From assembly GCA_938008215.1 (NCBI GenBank), contig CALLLS010000004.1, positions 1 through 64,000 of the forward strand: a DNA stretch of 64,000 nucleotides. The letters run 5' to 3'. Within the stretch, counting starts at the first letter, position 1; every line of letters starts with the position of its first letter. The DNA comes from an uncultured Verrucomicrobiales bacterium. GTDB taxonomy: Bacteria > Verrucomicrobiota > Verrucomicrobiia > Verrucomicrobiales > Akkermansiaceae. A model generated the notes under the pieces. That model saw only the letters and a list, made by a program, of their open reading frames with translations, made no database searches and had not been told where the DNA came from. The position numbers and the translations under genes are program-made. Below, one piece after another: positions 7,995-16,296 of the stretch.

Positions 7995-8182
7995 GTTTCT
8001 CTAGACGTCGCCGCTCCTTGAGGGGATCGGGATTTTAAATGGGCAGGATACTTGTGCTTCTTGATGGGGGAAACAGACCTGGGTGATTTCTTAACTCTTA
8101 GATTTTATGAGATGATGGTTTGCAAAGCGAAAAAGGTTTCATAGCATCGCTGACTATTCAGAATGGGAAAAAGAAATTAGAT

Positions 8183-8623
8183 ATGGAAGAAAAAGAAATT
8201 AGCCTTTTAGGAAATACAGAAGCGAAGTGGCCAAAGTCACCAGAAGAAGCGACTTTAGAAACGTTCCCAAACAGAAGCCCTGAAAATAATTATTGGGTGC
8301 TATTAGATTTTCCTGAATTTTGCTCTTTATGTCCCGTTACTGGTCAGCCAGATACAGCGCGTATCCGTATACAATACCTCCCAGCTGAGAAGTGCATAGA
8401 GACCAAGTCTTTAAAATTCTATCTTTCATCTTATAGAAACCATCCTTCTTTTAATGAAGAAATCGTAAATCGTATTCTTTCAGACCTTTCCTCAGCTGTT
8501 CTACCTAAGGAAATGAAGGTAAGAGGGGATTTTTCTACACGTGGTGGTATAAGTCTTACCGCTCAGGCGTCTTATCCCTTTGATTCTGATAATCTGTCTC
8601 TTGAGGCTGGCTCAGCTCACTAA
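8183..8623 (+). CDS. queF: NADPH-dependent 7-cyano-7-deazaguanine (preQ0) reductase
   Basis: This enzyme reduces the nitrile of preQ0 to the aminomethyl group of preQ1 in queuosine biosynthesis. The protein is the short (type I, YkvM-like) form. The active-site cysteine lies in FCSLCPVTGQPD, and the NADPH-binding motif is ETKSLKFYLSSYRNH, with a histidine/glutamate in HPSFNEE. The frame is open from a TTG at 8120, but the ATG at 8183 (MEEKEISLLG) gives 146 residues, the normal size, and is preferred. queC follows after 4 bp, so two steps of one pathway are co-transcribed. Decayed IS1595 sequence lies upstream, and I saw no preQ1 riboswitch. Confidence 0.93.
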   Translation: MEEKEISLLGNTEAKWPKSPEEATLETFPNRSPENNYWVLLDFPEFCSLCPVTGQPDTARIRIQYLPAEKCIETKSLKFYLSSYRNHPSFNEEIVNRILSDLSSAVLPKEMKVRGDFSTRGGISLTAQASYPFDSDNLSLEAGSAH

Positions 8624-8627
8624 ATTA

Positions 8628-9287
8628 ATGAAAACGCTCGTCTTACTGAGTGGAGGAATGGACTCCACTGTTTTACTCCATAAGATGAATAGGGAGCAGG
8701 AGGTCTTAGGCGCTCTTAGCTTTGATTACGGGGCTAAGCATAATCACCGCGAGCTCCCGTTTGCGAAATACCATGCAGACCTAATAGGCGTATCTCATGA
8801 AGTCATTTCTTTAGATTTCATGGCAGAGAAGTTCGCGTCTGGACTCTTAAAGACGGGCGGAGAGATCCCAGAGGGGCATTATGAGGACGAGAGCATGAAG
8901 CAGACGGTAGTGCCTTTTAGGAATGGCATTATGCTCTCGATCGCAGCGGGGTATGCAGAGAGCATTGGAGCGGAGGCTGTGACCATTGCTGCTCATTCTG
9001 GAGATCATGCTATTTATCCCGATTGTAGAGAGTCCTTTATGCAGTTCATGGGGGACGCAATAGAAGACGGAACTTATGCAGGGATAAAACTCCTTAGACC
9101 TTTTATAAAGATGAGAAAAGAAGATATCGCTAGAGAGGGAGAGCAATTAGGCGTCGACTTTAAGCATACATGGTCTTGCTATAAAGGGGAAGAAACTCAC
9201 TGTGGAAAATGTGGCACTTGTGTAGAAAGAAAAGAGGCGTTTAGTATCGCTAACCTACCAGATCCTACTGTTTATCAATCTAGATAA
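8628..9287 (+). CDS. queC: 7-cyano-7-deazaguanine (preQ0) synthase
   Basis: QueC converts 7-carboxy-7-deazaguanine, ATP and ammonia to preQ0, the substrate of the adjacent QueF. The protein starts MKTLVLLSGGMDSTVLLH, with the PP-loop ATP-pyrophosphatase motif SGGMDS. SFDYGAKHNHRELPFA and GDHAIYPDCRESFM follow. The C-terminal zinc site is CYKGEETHCGKCGTC, with four cysteines in place. The frame extends upstream to 8580, but the ATG at 8628 fits the family start and lies 4 bp after the queF stop. Length 219 residues is normal. Other queuosine genes are not in the window. Confidence 0.95.
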   Translation: MKTLVLLSGGMDSTVLLHKMNREQEVLGALSFDYGAKHNHRELPFAKYHADLIGVSHEVISLDFMAEKFASGLLKTGGEIPEGHYEDESMKQTVVPFRNGIMLSIAAGYAESIGAEAVTIAAHSGDHAIYPDCRESFMQFMGDAIEDGTYAGIKLLRPFIKMRKEDIAREGEQLGVDFKHTWSCYKGEETHCGKCGTCVERKEAFSIANLPDPTVYQSR

Positions 9288-9371
9288 AACTTTTGGCTTT
9301 TTCATTGCTACAATAAGAAACAAATTATTACTCTAAACTATCTAATTACAACGTATATTGCCCCTTAACTT

Positions 9372-10349
9372 ATGTTTAAATCTTTCTTAGCCACTTTCTT
9401 TTGCTCTCTCTTAATTATCTCTTCTGCACCGATCCAAATTACGGGGGTAGCAGCTACCGTTAATGGAAAGGTGGTAACAATTAAAGAAGTGAGGGGGCTT
9501 TTAGCGCCTACTATTTCTCTTCTAAAGACTAAGTATCCTCGCGGAGGGGAAGCTGCTGAAAAAGAATTTAAAGAGGAGCAAGAGCGGGTATTAGAGCAAC
9601 TTATAGAAAATAAAATTATTCTAAGTGAACTAGAAGAACAAGGTGCAACTATACCAGATTTTGTGATCGATCAGGAAGTGAAGAGAATCATCAACGAGTT
9701 TTTTAATGGAAAGGAAGCGGAGTTCAGAAAAAGTCTCACTGAATCTGGAACCACAATGCGAAGCTTTAAAGAAACGCAAAGAGAAAAAATTCTCGTTCAA
9801 GCCTTGAAGTCGCAACAATTTGGTCAAAATCTTGCTCCGCCTACACCAGAGGAATTACAAGCTCAATACACCAAGAGAAAATTAGAGTATAGAGACCGCA
9901 CTCAGGATAGAGTAACCTTCTCAAAAATCTTCATCCCGATGGCGTCTGATGACCCTGACGCAACACCTGAGAGTCAGCTGAACCTGGCGGATAAGATAGC
10001 GTTAAATTTAAGAAACGGGGCAGACTTTTCTAAGACTGCTAAAGATAGCTCTGCGGACGCCTATGCGGATGAGGGAGGTAGTTGGCCGTCGACACTAAGA
10101 ACAGACTTAGAGCCATCCTTTTCTGAGCTGCTTTTTCAAGCTCCTATTGGGAAGATTAACGGTCCTTATAAAGACCCTAGAGGCTTTACGATCGTGAAAG
10201 TTACTAAGAAAGACTTTGGTCCTAGCCCACCGCTAAGTGAAATTAAAGATAGATTAGCTAAGGAAGTAGAATCTGAGAAGTATAAAGAGAAGTATAGCCG
10301 ATGGATAGACACGTTAAAGAAGAAGGCGATTATCGACCGTAGAATGTAA
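9372..10349 (+). CDS. Periplasmic peptidylprolyl isomerase, SurA/PpiC type
   Basis: This 325-residue exported protein has a signal peptide (SFLATFFCSLLIISSAPI). A SurA-like N-terminal chaperone region follows (VNGKVVTIKEVRGLLA, then helices with LIENKIILSELEEQ). One parvulin domain lies at about residues 175-300, with KIFIPMASDD, GADFSKTAKDSSADAYADEG and GFTIVKVTK. Family members help fold outer-membrane proteins in the periplasm. Only one PPIase domain is present, where E. coli SurA has two. It is the first gene of a rightward set: 5 bp separate it from an OmpA-domain protein and a LytM-type peptidase follows, so an envelope-assembly role is likely. Confidence 0.87.
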   Translation: MFKSFLATFFCSLLIISSAPIQITGVAATVNGKVVTIKEVRGLLAPTISLLKTKYPRGGEAAEKEFKEEQERVLEQLIENKIILSELEEQGATIPDFVIDQEVKRIINEFFNGKEAEFRKSLTESGTTMRSFKETQREKILVQALKSQQFGQNLAPPTPEELQAQYTKRKLEYRDRTQDRVTFSKIFIPMASDDPDATPESQLNLADKIALNLRNGADFSKTAKDSSADAYADEGGSWPSTLRTDLEPSFSELLFQAPIGKINGPYKDPRGFTIVKVTKKDFGPSPPLSEIKDRLAKEVESEKYKEKYSRWIDTLKKKAIIDRRM

Positions 10350-10354
10350 CCATC

Positions 10355-11635
10355 ATGAGAGTTCATTTAAAACATGGGAAAGCAAGCCCTGTGATTACGG
10401 CATTTTTACTGATGCTCTGTGTCGTAGTCGTCGTATGGTTATTCCTTGTCAGGGGCTGTAGTAAAGAGGCTTCTGAAAATGTAGAACAAAACGAAACAGA
10501 AAAGCCTCCTATCTCAGGTGTCTCCTCAGTGGAAAGCATTGGAGAAGTCAGTTCTTCATCAATAGAGAAGTTTGAAGACCCAGCAACATTGATGAGTGCT
10601 GTTAAGGCATCATTCCAAGAAGAAAATTTAGACATGCTTGATCAGTTGATGAGTAAAGGTCTTACTGATGATGAACGTTCTAAGCTTGAAGACTTCATTA
10701 TGCGGAATCATGATAAAGAGTTAAGCATACGTGAGGTCGGTGAAGTAGAGATTAATAAATTAGCTCGATGGGCTATTAAGGTAGAAGGGTCAGAGGAAAA
10801 AATCAGTTTAGATGTGAGAAAAACAGTGGATGGAAGCTGGATTGTTGAAGGTGTTAATTTAGATGGGATTAAAGACGCCAGAGGTGACATTTTCTCTGCG
10901 ACTGGCTCAGAAGGAGATTCCTTATCGGTAGCTGATTTATTTATCATGGCTATTTTGAACAGAAACTTTGATAAGGCGTTAGCCTTTGCAGATACCGCAA
11001 GTATTTCAGATGCAAAGGTGGCATCGCTTTGTATCATGTTTGAAGAGGGGGATTATAGCCTTCAAGCGCGTAAGCCCTTACGTTCTTTATTCCAGAGAGA
11101 GGGGGTTTCTGCATATATGGCAAATGTACAAGCCGCTAACGGTGAAGAAAAAGGGCAGTTCGGTCTTACCTTAGAAAGAAAGAACCAGCAAGAGGAGTGG
11201 AAAGTAACAGAGATTAATTTAGACAGTCTCCTTTCTGATTACATTCAGCGTGTAGCAGGCGGTGATGCCTATTATACGCCGTTAGTGCAAAACCCTGAAG
11301 GAGGTGAAACCCTAGCGCTATACTTTGATTTTAGCGAAGAAATGCTTACGAAAAGAGCGGAGACTCAACTAGAAATTATTGCAGGCATACTTAGAACAGA
11401 TACGAGTAAAAAGTTAACACTCAGTGGGCACGCGGATGCCATTGGTTCTGACGAAGATAATAATAAGTTATCTCTTAAACGTGCTCAAAATGTTAGAGAA
11501 TTTCTGGTGGGGCAGGGGATCAGTGAGAGCCAAATTGATATTCGGGCTTATGGGGAAACTAAGCCTCGAAGAAAGAATGATTCTGACTTAGGGCGCCGTG
11601 CGAACCGAAGAACGGAAATCTATTTAGATTTTTGA
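10355..11635 (+). CDS. OmpA/MotB-domain envelope protein with N-terminal anchor
   Basis: This 426-residue protein has one N-terminal membrane segment (VITAFLLMLCVVVVVWLFLV, residues 13-32). A long acidic, partly helical periplasmic part follows, and then an OmpA-like peptidoglycan-binding domain in the last 110 residues. The latter shows ALYFDFSEEMLTKRAETQLE, LSGHADAIGSDEDNN, LSLKRAQNVREFLVGQG and RRANRRTEIYLDF. The domain is expected to bind diaminopimelate in the cell wall, so the protein probably ties the inner membrane to peptidoglycan. The middle region (about 50-310) matches nothing I know. It lies between the SurA-like gene (5 bp) and the LytM-type gene (11 bp) and is probably co-transcribed with both. 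Confidence 0.83.
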   Translation: MRVHLKHGKASPVITAFLLMLCVVVVVWLFLVRGCSKEASENVEQNETEKPPISGVSSVESIGEVSSSSIEKFEDPATLMSAVKASFQEENLDMLDQLMSKGLTDDERSKLEDFIMRNHDKELSIREVGEVEINKLARWAIKVEGSEEKISLDVRKTVDGSWIVEGVNLDGIKDARGDIFSATGSEGDSLSVADLFIMAILNRNFDKALAFADTASISDAKVASLCIMFEEGDYSLQARKPLRSLFQREGVSAYMANVQAANGEEKGQFGLTLERKNQQEEWKVTEINLDSLLSDYIQRVAGGDAYYTPLVQNPEGGETLALYFDFSEEMLTKRAETQLEIIAGILRTDTSKKLTLSGHADAIGSDEDNNKLSLKRAQNVREFLVGQGISESQIDIRAYGETKPRRKNDSDLGRRANRRTEIYLDF

Positions 11636-11646
11636 AATAATTAGGA

Positions 11647-12480
11647 GTGAACATCGTAAATAGAGTTTTACCATTTATTGCGCTCCTATTCTTAGTGGTG
11701 ATGGTTTCCACCATCTTTTCTATGCATTCTGAGGCTAATTATACTCCAGAAGTCTCTACTCTCCGACCTCAATTAGCCGCTATTCCACAAGGTTTTCCCA
11801 GAGTAGTGAAAGATGGCTCAAATATAACTCCGAGCTTTGATCCTAGATTTGCTAAAATTGACCCTGTCACAGCATTTAAAATTCCGCGTGCAATCAGCTT
11901 CTCCTCACCAATGGGGGGACACTCTGGAGTGTTTACATATAATGCGCAGGCATATTGGGAAGATAACCCGCACCGACGCGGGCACCACACTGGAGATGAC
12001 TTAAATGGGATAGGGGGAATGAATAGTGATTTAGGAGATCCTGTTTATGCGATTGCAGACGGATTGGTCGTATACTCTGGGGAGCCTTCTCCAGGGTGGG
12101 GGGATGTCGTTATCCTTGCACACCGTATTCGAATGAATGGAGAGGAGAAAATAATCCAATCGCTCTATGCTCACCTTAAGCAGAGGATCGTCCGGGTAGA
12201 TGAAATGGTTTCTAGAGGCTCGCAGATTGGAACAGTAGGCTCTGCTGATGGGCAATATCTAGCGCATCTCCATTTTGAAATTAAGAAAGGACTAAGCCTG
12301 AATATTGGCCCAGGATACCTTAGGGTGCCAAGGACACACCTATCTCCAGAAAAATTTCTGCAGGAGCTTCTAAAATATGAAGAAGTCTTCATAAAGCCAC
12401 TTTCTACTCAGCCAAAAGCAAGTTGGGAGGATCTAGAAATGAATAATGTGGAGCGTCTTTTGGAGGTTCTAGATCGGTAA
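11647..12480 (+). CDS. M23-family (LytM-like) metallopeptidase
   Basis: The 277-residue exported protein has an N-terminal hydrophobic signal (VLPFIALLFLVVMVSTIF). The LytM/lysostaphin peptidase domain spans about residues 110-225. Zinc ligands and catalytic histidines are visible as RGHHTGDDLNG, SLYAHLK and AHLHFEIKKG, so an active endopeptidase that cuts peptide cross-links in peptidoglycan is plausible. The start is a GTG at 11647 directly after AGGAG, which is very close spacing, so the true start may differ. It is the third gene of a set with a folding chaperone and an OmpA-type anchor, which points to joint work in the periplasm. Confidence 0.85.
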   Translation: MNIVNRVLPFIALLFLVVMVSTIFSMHSEANYTPEVSTLRPQLAAIPQGFPRVVKDGSNITPSFDPRFAKIDPVTAFKIPRAISFSSPMGGHSGVFTYNAQAYWEDNPHRRGHHTGDDLNGIGGMNSDLGDPVYAIADGLVVYSGEPSPGWGDVVILAHRIRMNGEEKIIQSLYAHLKQRIVRVDEMVSRGSQIGTVGSADGQYLAHLHFEIKKGLSLNIGPGYLRVPRTHLSPEKFLQELLKYEEVFIKPLSTQPKASWEDLEMNNVERLLEVLDR

Positions 12481-12552
12481 AGATCTTCAAAATTAAAGGA
12501 TACTATCGTTTTCTTTTGCTCTTTTTTTGAAAAACGCCCAAGTTACTATACG

Positions 12553-13527
12553 ATGTTAAAGCAGAAAATCAGAACAGTCTCATCGATAACGGTGGGAGAA
12601 TTTTATGAGCGTCATAAAGAAAAACTAAAGCTTACCATAGTCGGGAAAAAAACGGGGTGCTCTAATAAAATTCAAGAACCAGCCTTAAACCGACCTGGAC
12701 TTGCGTTAACTGGCTATTTTGATCACTTTCCACCTAAAAGAATTCAGTTACTCGGTGATCCCGAGGTGTCATATCTTTTTCAGTTAGAAAAGGAGGAGAG
12801 AGAGAAAAGAATAAACCAGCTCTGCGATCTAGGCTTTCCTTGCCTTGTAATTACTAGGAGGCGGAAAGTGCCAGAAGATGTAATTAAAATATTAGCAAAT
12901 AGAGAACTGCCTGTTTTTAAAACCTCACTATCGACTATGAAGTGCCTCAACCAGATGACATACCGCTTAGAGAAGGAATTTGCTAAATCCACTTCTCTGC
13001 ACGGATGCATGTTAGATTATCATGGTATAGGAGTTTTAATTGCAGGAGATAGTGGATCTGGAAAGAGTGAAGCAGCATTGGGGCTCTTAGAAAGAGGTGC
13101 CGCATTAGTTGCTGATGACCTAGTGCGCGTTAAGCAACTTGGGTCAGGGCTATACACAGAATGTGCAGCACTTGCTCAAGGGTTTATAGAAATGCGAGGA
13201 ATTGGAATTATTAACGTGTCTAACTTATATGGGTTAGGAGCAATCCGTCCCAATAAGCAATTAGATTTAGTTGTATTACTTAAACCTGCGAGCGACCTGA
13301 ATAATGTGGATCGCATAGGAATGAACCGCAAAACAGCAAAGATCATTGATGCTGAAATCCCTATCATCGAGATTCCAGTGGCACCTGGACGAGACACAGC
13401 TAGGCTTATATCTGTTGCCGCGCTCGATATGCAACTGAGAAAGCTGGGATACGATATGGCAGACGAATTCAACCGTAAGCTTTTAGCTAAAATGGAAGTA
13501 GATTCTAACAAGAAGCTCAGACCGTAG
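12553..13527 (+). CDS. hprK: HPr(Ser) kinase/phosphorylase
   Basis: HprK phosphorylates and dephosphorylates a serine of HPr-like proteins in response to metabolic state. The 324-residue protein has the N-terminal DRTGG-like domain and then the kinase core. The Walker A motif GDSGSGKSEAALGLLERG starts near residue 162, VADDLVRVK follows, and the HprK signature EMRGIGIINV lies near 214. VAPGRDTARLISVAALD is near the end. No ptsH or ptsI gene is visible here. In many Gram-negative bacteria HprK acts in an incomplete PTS with regulatory roles only. A PAP2 phosphatase gene starts 2 bp after the stop. Confidence 0.93.
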   Translation: MLKQKIRTVSSITVGEFYERHKEKLKLTIVGKKTGCSNKIQEPALNRPGLALTGYFDHFPPKRIQLLGDPEVSYLFQLEKEEREKRINQLCDLGFPCLVITRRRKVPEDVIKILANRELPVFKTSLSTMKCLNQMTYRLEKEFAKSTSLHGCMLDYHGIGVLIAGDSGSGKSEAALGLLERGAALVADDLVRVKQLGSGLYTECAALAQGFIEMRGIGIINVSNLYGLGAIRPNKQLDLVVLLKPASDLNNVDRIGMNRKTAKIIDAEIPIIEIPVAPGRDTARLISVAALDMQLRKLGYDMADEFNRKLLAKMEVDSNKKLRP

Positions 13528-13529
13528 TT

Positions 13530-14588
13530 ATGTCTCGCTTCTTTAAATGGAGCTTTTACTTACCCACTGGGATTTTACTCATTGGCTCAGTTTTATTCAG
13601 GCTCTTACCATGGGATATGGAGTGGGCAGACCTGATGCACTCTCCTGATGGCGGGTGGGATCAGGATTCGACTGGTTTTTGGAAGTTTCTATACGACTTT
13701 GGAATTGTCCCAGCTGTGCTGTTAGTTCTAGGGGCATTTATTTTTCTGATGTTAGGGGTGGGGCATCAATGGCGAAAATATCGTAAGGTTCTTCTTTACC
13801 TTATTTCATGCCTCGCGATCGGGCCAGGCTTGATAACGAACGGGATTCTTAAAGAGTTCTGGGGGAGGCCAAGGCCGAAGCAGATTAATGACTTTGGCGG
13901 GATTTTCCCATATGAGCCACTATTAGTTATTGATCCTATCAGTACGGGTAAGTCTTTTCCCTGCGGGCACGCTACGATGGGTTTCTTTTTCTTTGCGTTA
14001 GGGTTCGCGTTTCTGCACCGAGGTAAAAAATGGATGCTATTTGGAGTGGTAACAGGTCTCATACTGGGAGGGCTGATCGGATATGCGAGGCTTGTTCAGG
14101 GCGGGCACTTCCCTAGTGATACACTCTGGGCTGCAGGAGTATGTTGGTTTACTTCTCTAGGATTATTTTATGCATATGGGTTACATAAAAGTCCTTTTTT
14201 ATCGCGGGAAGTAAAACGTAAAAGACCGTGGTGGGTGATGCCTGGAATGGTTGCAGGTATAGTAGTGCTAATGCTTACTATTTCTTTAGCTACTCCTTAT
14301 GAGAAGACTAGAAAGGAAACATACACTGATTCAAAAGGAGTTAAGCAAATTAATGCTTATTTACTTGGAGGATATGAACTTATTCCTCGAGAGGGTCAAA
14401 TAGAGGTTATATCTAGAGGGGCTGGACATCGTTTCCCTAAAAGCCGTCACTCCATTACGCTAATTAGAAAAAATGAGATATTAGAAATTAGGATGGATAA
14501 AACGGGATTCTTTACGGAACTGAATTTACAGAATACGATTTTTTATCCGCCTCATTTGGAGGTGGAAATTTTCAGGGGAAATTTATAG
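13530..14588 (+). CDS. PAP2-superfamily membrane phosphatase
   Basis: This 352-residue inner-membrane protein has several hydrophobic helices (for example VPAVLLVLGAFIFLMLGVGH). The three-part PAP2/haloperoxidase phosphatase motif is complete: KEFWGRPRP, SFPCGHATMG and ARLVQGGHFPSD. Enzymes of this group remove phosphates from lipid pyrophosphates such as undecaprenyl-PP or from lipid A. After the last PAP2 helices, a C-terminal part of about 110 residues with a further membrane segment (MVAGIVVLMLTISLA) and a soluble tail is not part of the usual fold. The gene begins 2 bp after hprK. The exact substrate is unknown. Confidence 0.88.
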   Translation: MSRFFKWSFYLPTGILLIGSVLFRLLPWDMEWADLMHSPDGGWDQDSTGFWKFLYDFGIVPAVLLVLGAFIFLMLGVGHQWRKYRKVLLYLISCLAIGPGLITNGILKEFWGRPRPKQINDFGGIFPYEPLLVIDPISTGKSFPCGHATMGFFFFALGFAFLHRGKKWMLFGVVTGLILGGLIGYARLVQGGHFPSDTLWAAGVCWFTSLGLFYAYGLHKSPFLSREVKRKRPWWVMPGMVAGIVVLMLTISLATPYEKTRKETYTDSKGVKQINAYLLGGYELIPREGQIEVISRGAGHRFPKSRHSITLIRKNEILEIRMDKTGFFTELNLQNTIFYPPHLEVEIFRGNL

Positions 14589-14735
14589 CTTAAGTTCTAT
14601 GACAGTTGCTTATCTTTTCAAACAAGAGCGTCTCCACGTTCAATTTCGTTTCTTAGCTTCACTATTTTAGTAAGCATACATCTTTACACTGTTCAATTTC
14701 TCTACCATTTGTTTACAGAATAATATCTAAGTTTT

Positions 14736-16208
14736 ATGAGTAACGATACCCCAACTTCAACAGAGGCAGAATTAATCGCCGTCAGGAAAGAGAAACTCGC
14801 GAAAATGAGAGATCTTGGGATAAACCCTTTTGGAGAGAAGTTTCAGACCACCATTACTCCGGGAGAGTTAAAGGCAGAGTTCACAGATGAAAAGAAAGTA
14901 ACACTCGCTGGTCGCCTTTTGGCAATCCGTGATATGGGGAAGTCAGTCTTTGCCACCCTGGGAGATATCCACGGACGTATTCAGATTTATATTAATAAAA
15001 AGGGAGTTTCTGAGCAGGAGTGGGAGGCGTATAAGCTTCTCGATTTAGGGGACTGGATCGGGATTTCTGGTGAGACCTTTACTACAGGAAAAGGGGAACC
15101 TTCCGTAAAAGTGGAGACTCTCACGGTGCTTTCTAAGGCACTGCGCCCGATGCCTGATAAGTGGCACGGTATTAATGACCAAGAGACGAAGTATCGTAAG
15201 CGTCACTTAGATCTCATGTCTAATCAGGAGAGTGCGGATTTATTTATTATTCGTTCTCAGATTATTGCGGAGATGCGTTCTTACCTTCATGGTCTAGGTT
15301 ACTTAGAGGTGGAGACTCCGATGTTACATGATATGGCGAGTGGTGCGGCGGCGCGCCCCTTTGAGACACATCATAATGCTTTAAATATGCCGCTGACGAT
15401 GCGGGTCGCTCCTGAGCTTCACCTGAAGCGTTTATTGGTGGGTGGGTTCACGAAGGTCTTTGAGCTAAACCGAAACTTTAGGAATGAGGGGATATCGCGT
15501 CGCCATAATCCTGAATTTACAATGCTAGAAGCGTATGAAGCATATGCGGACTTTGAGGTCATGGCGGAGATGGTGGAAGATATGGTTTGCCATTTGGCGG
15601 AAAAGTTCTTTGGCACCTTAAAAATTGAGCATAAGGATGGGGAGGGGAATATTAAGCGAACGATCGATCTCTCTCGTCCATGGAAGCGCGCGCCTTATAA
15701 GGATCTTGTAAGAGGAGTAGCGGGGGAAGATTGGTTTAATCTCACTGCAGAAGAGCGACGTGCAAAAGCAAAGAAAGAGCTTAAAGTAGAGATAGGAGCA
15801 GACTTAGAAGACTATGAGGTGACGCAACAAGTGTTTGAAAAACTCGTGGAGGAGCATACCTTTGACCCTTGCTTTGTGACACATGTGGATTCTAAGTTGA
15901 TTCCACTAGCTAAAGAGAACCCAAAAGACCCGTCGGTTATTGATGTTTATGAACTGATCATAAACGGGCAGGAAATTTCACCAGGGTACTCAGAGCTGAA
16001 TGATCCGGTCGTGCAGGCGAGACGCTTTGCGGAGCAATCTGGAGGAGAAGAGCAAGTTACGGATACGGACTTTGTGGAAGCAATGGAGCATGGAATGCCA
16101 CCTGCTGGTGGTATTGGAATAGGGGTGGATCGTTTAATTATGCTTCTTACAGGAGCTCCTACGATCCGTGATGTAGTGCTCTTTCCACAACTGAAGAGAA
16201 AGGATTAA
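14736..16208 (+). CDS. lysS: Lysyl-tRNA synthetase, class II
   Basis: This 490-residue enzyme charges tRNA-Lys. The N-terminal OB-fold anticodon-binding domain (VTLAGRLLAIRDMGKSVFAT) covers about residues 50-150. The class II catalytic core has motif 2 in FELNRNFRNEGISRRHNPEF and motif 3 in GIGIGVDRLIMLLTG near the C terminus. Length and motif order are normal. The gene has its own 147-bp upstream region and is followed by a perfect terminator hairpin, so it is probably transcribed alone. No T-box or other riboswitch is apparent upstream. Confidence 0.97.
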   Translation: MSNDTPTSTEAELIAVRKEKLAKMRDLGINPFGEKFQTTITPGELKAEFTDEKKVTLAGRLLAIRDMGKSVFATLGDIHGRIQIYINKKGVSEQEWEAYKLLDLGDWIGISGETFTTGKGEPSVKVETLTVLSKALRPMPDKWHGINDQETKYRKRHLDLMSNQESADLFIIRSQIIAEMRSYLHGLGYLEVETPMLHDMASGAAARPFETHHNALNMPLTMRVAPELHLKRLLVGGFTKVFELNRNFRNEGISRRHNPEFTMLEAYEAYADFEVMAEMVEDMVCHLAEKFFGTLKIEHKDGEGNIKRTIDLSRPWKRAPYKDLVRGVAGEDWFNLTAEERRAKAKKELKVEIGADLEDYEVTQQVFEKLVEEHTFDPCFVTHVDSKLIPLAKENPKDPSVIDVYELIINGQEISPGYSELNDPVVQARRFAEQSGGEEQVTDTDFVEAMEHGMPPAGGIGIGVDRLIMLLTGAPTIRDVVLFPQLKRKD

Positions 16209-16251
16209 AGTTAAATCCACACTCCAGAAACCTATGGTTTTGAGCTGTAAG

Positions 16252-16277
16252 GCGTAGTTGAAAAACTACGCTTTTTT
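16252..16277 (+). terminator. Intrinsic terminator of lysS
   Basis: GCGTAGTT, loop GAAA, AACTACGC is a perfect eight-pair stem followed by TTTTTT. It lies 44 bp after the lysS stop and just before the end of the convergent lpxK. Confidence 0.93.
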
Positions 16278-16296
16278 ACTGTTTATGACATAATGG

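Noticed and set aside
7690-8182. Possible preQ1 riboswitch upstream of queF
   Set aside because: No short pseudoknot with the expected A-rich tail and C-rich loop was found. The region holds an IS1595 fragment and a simple hairpin.
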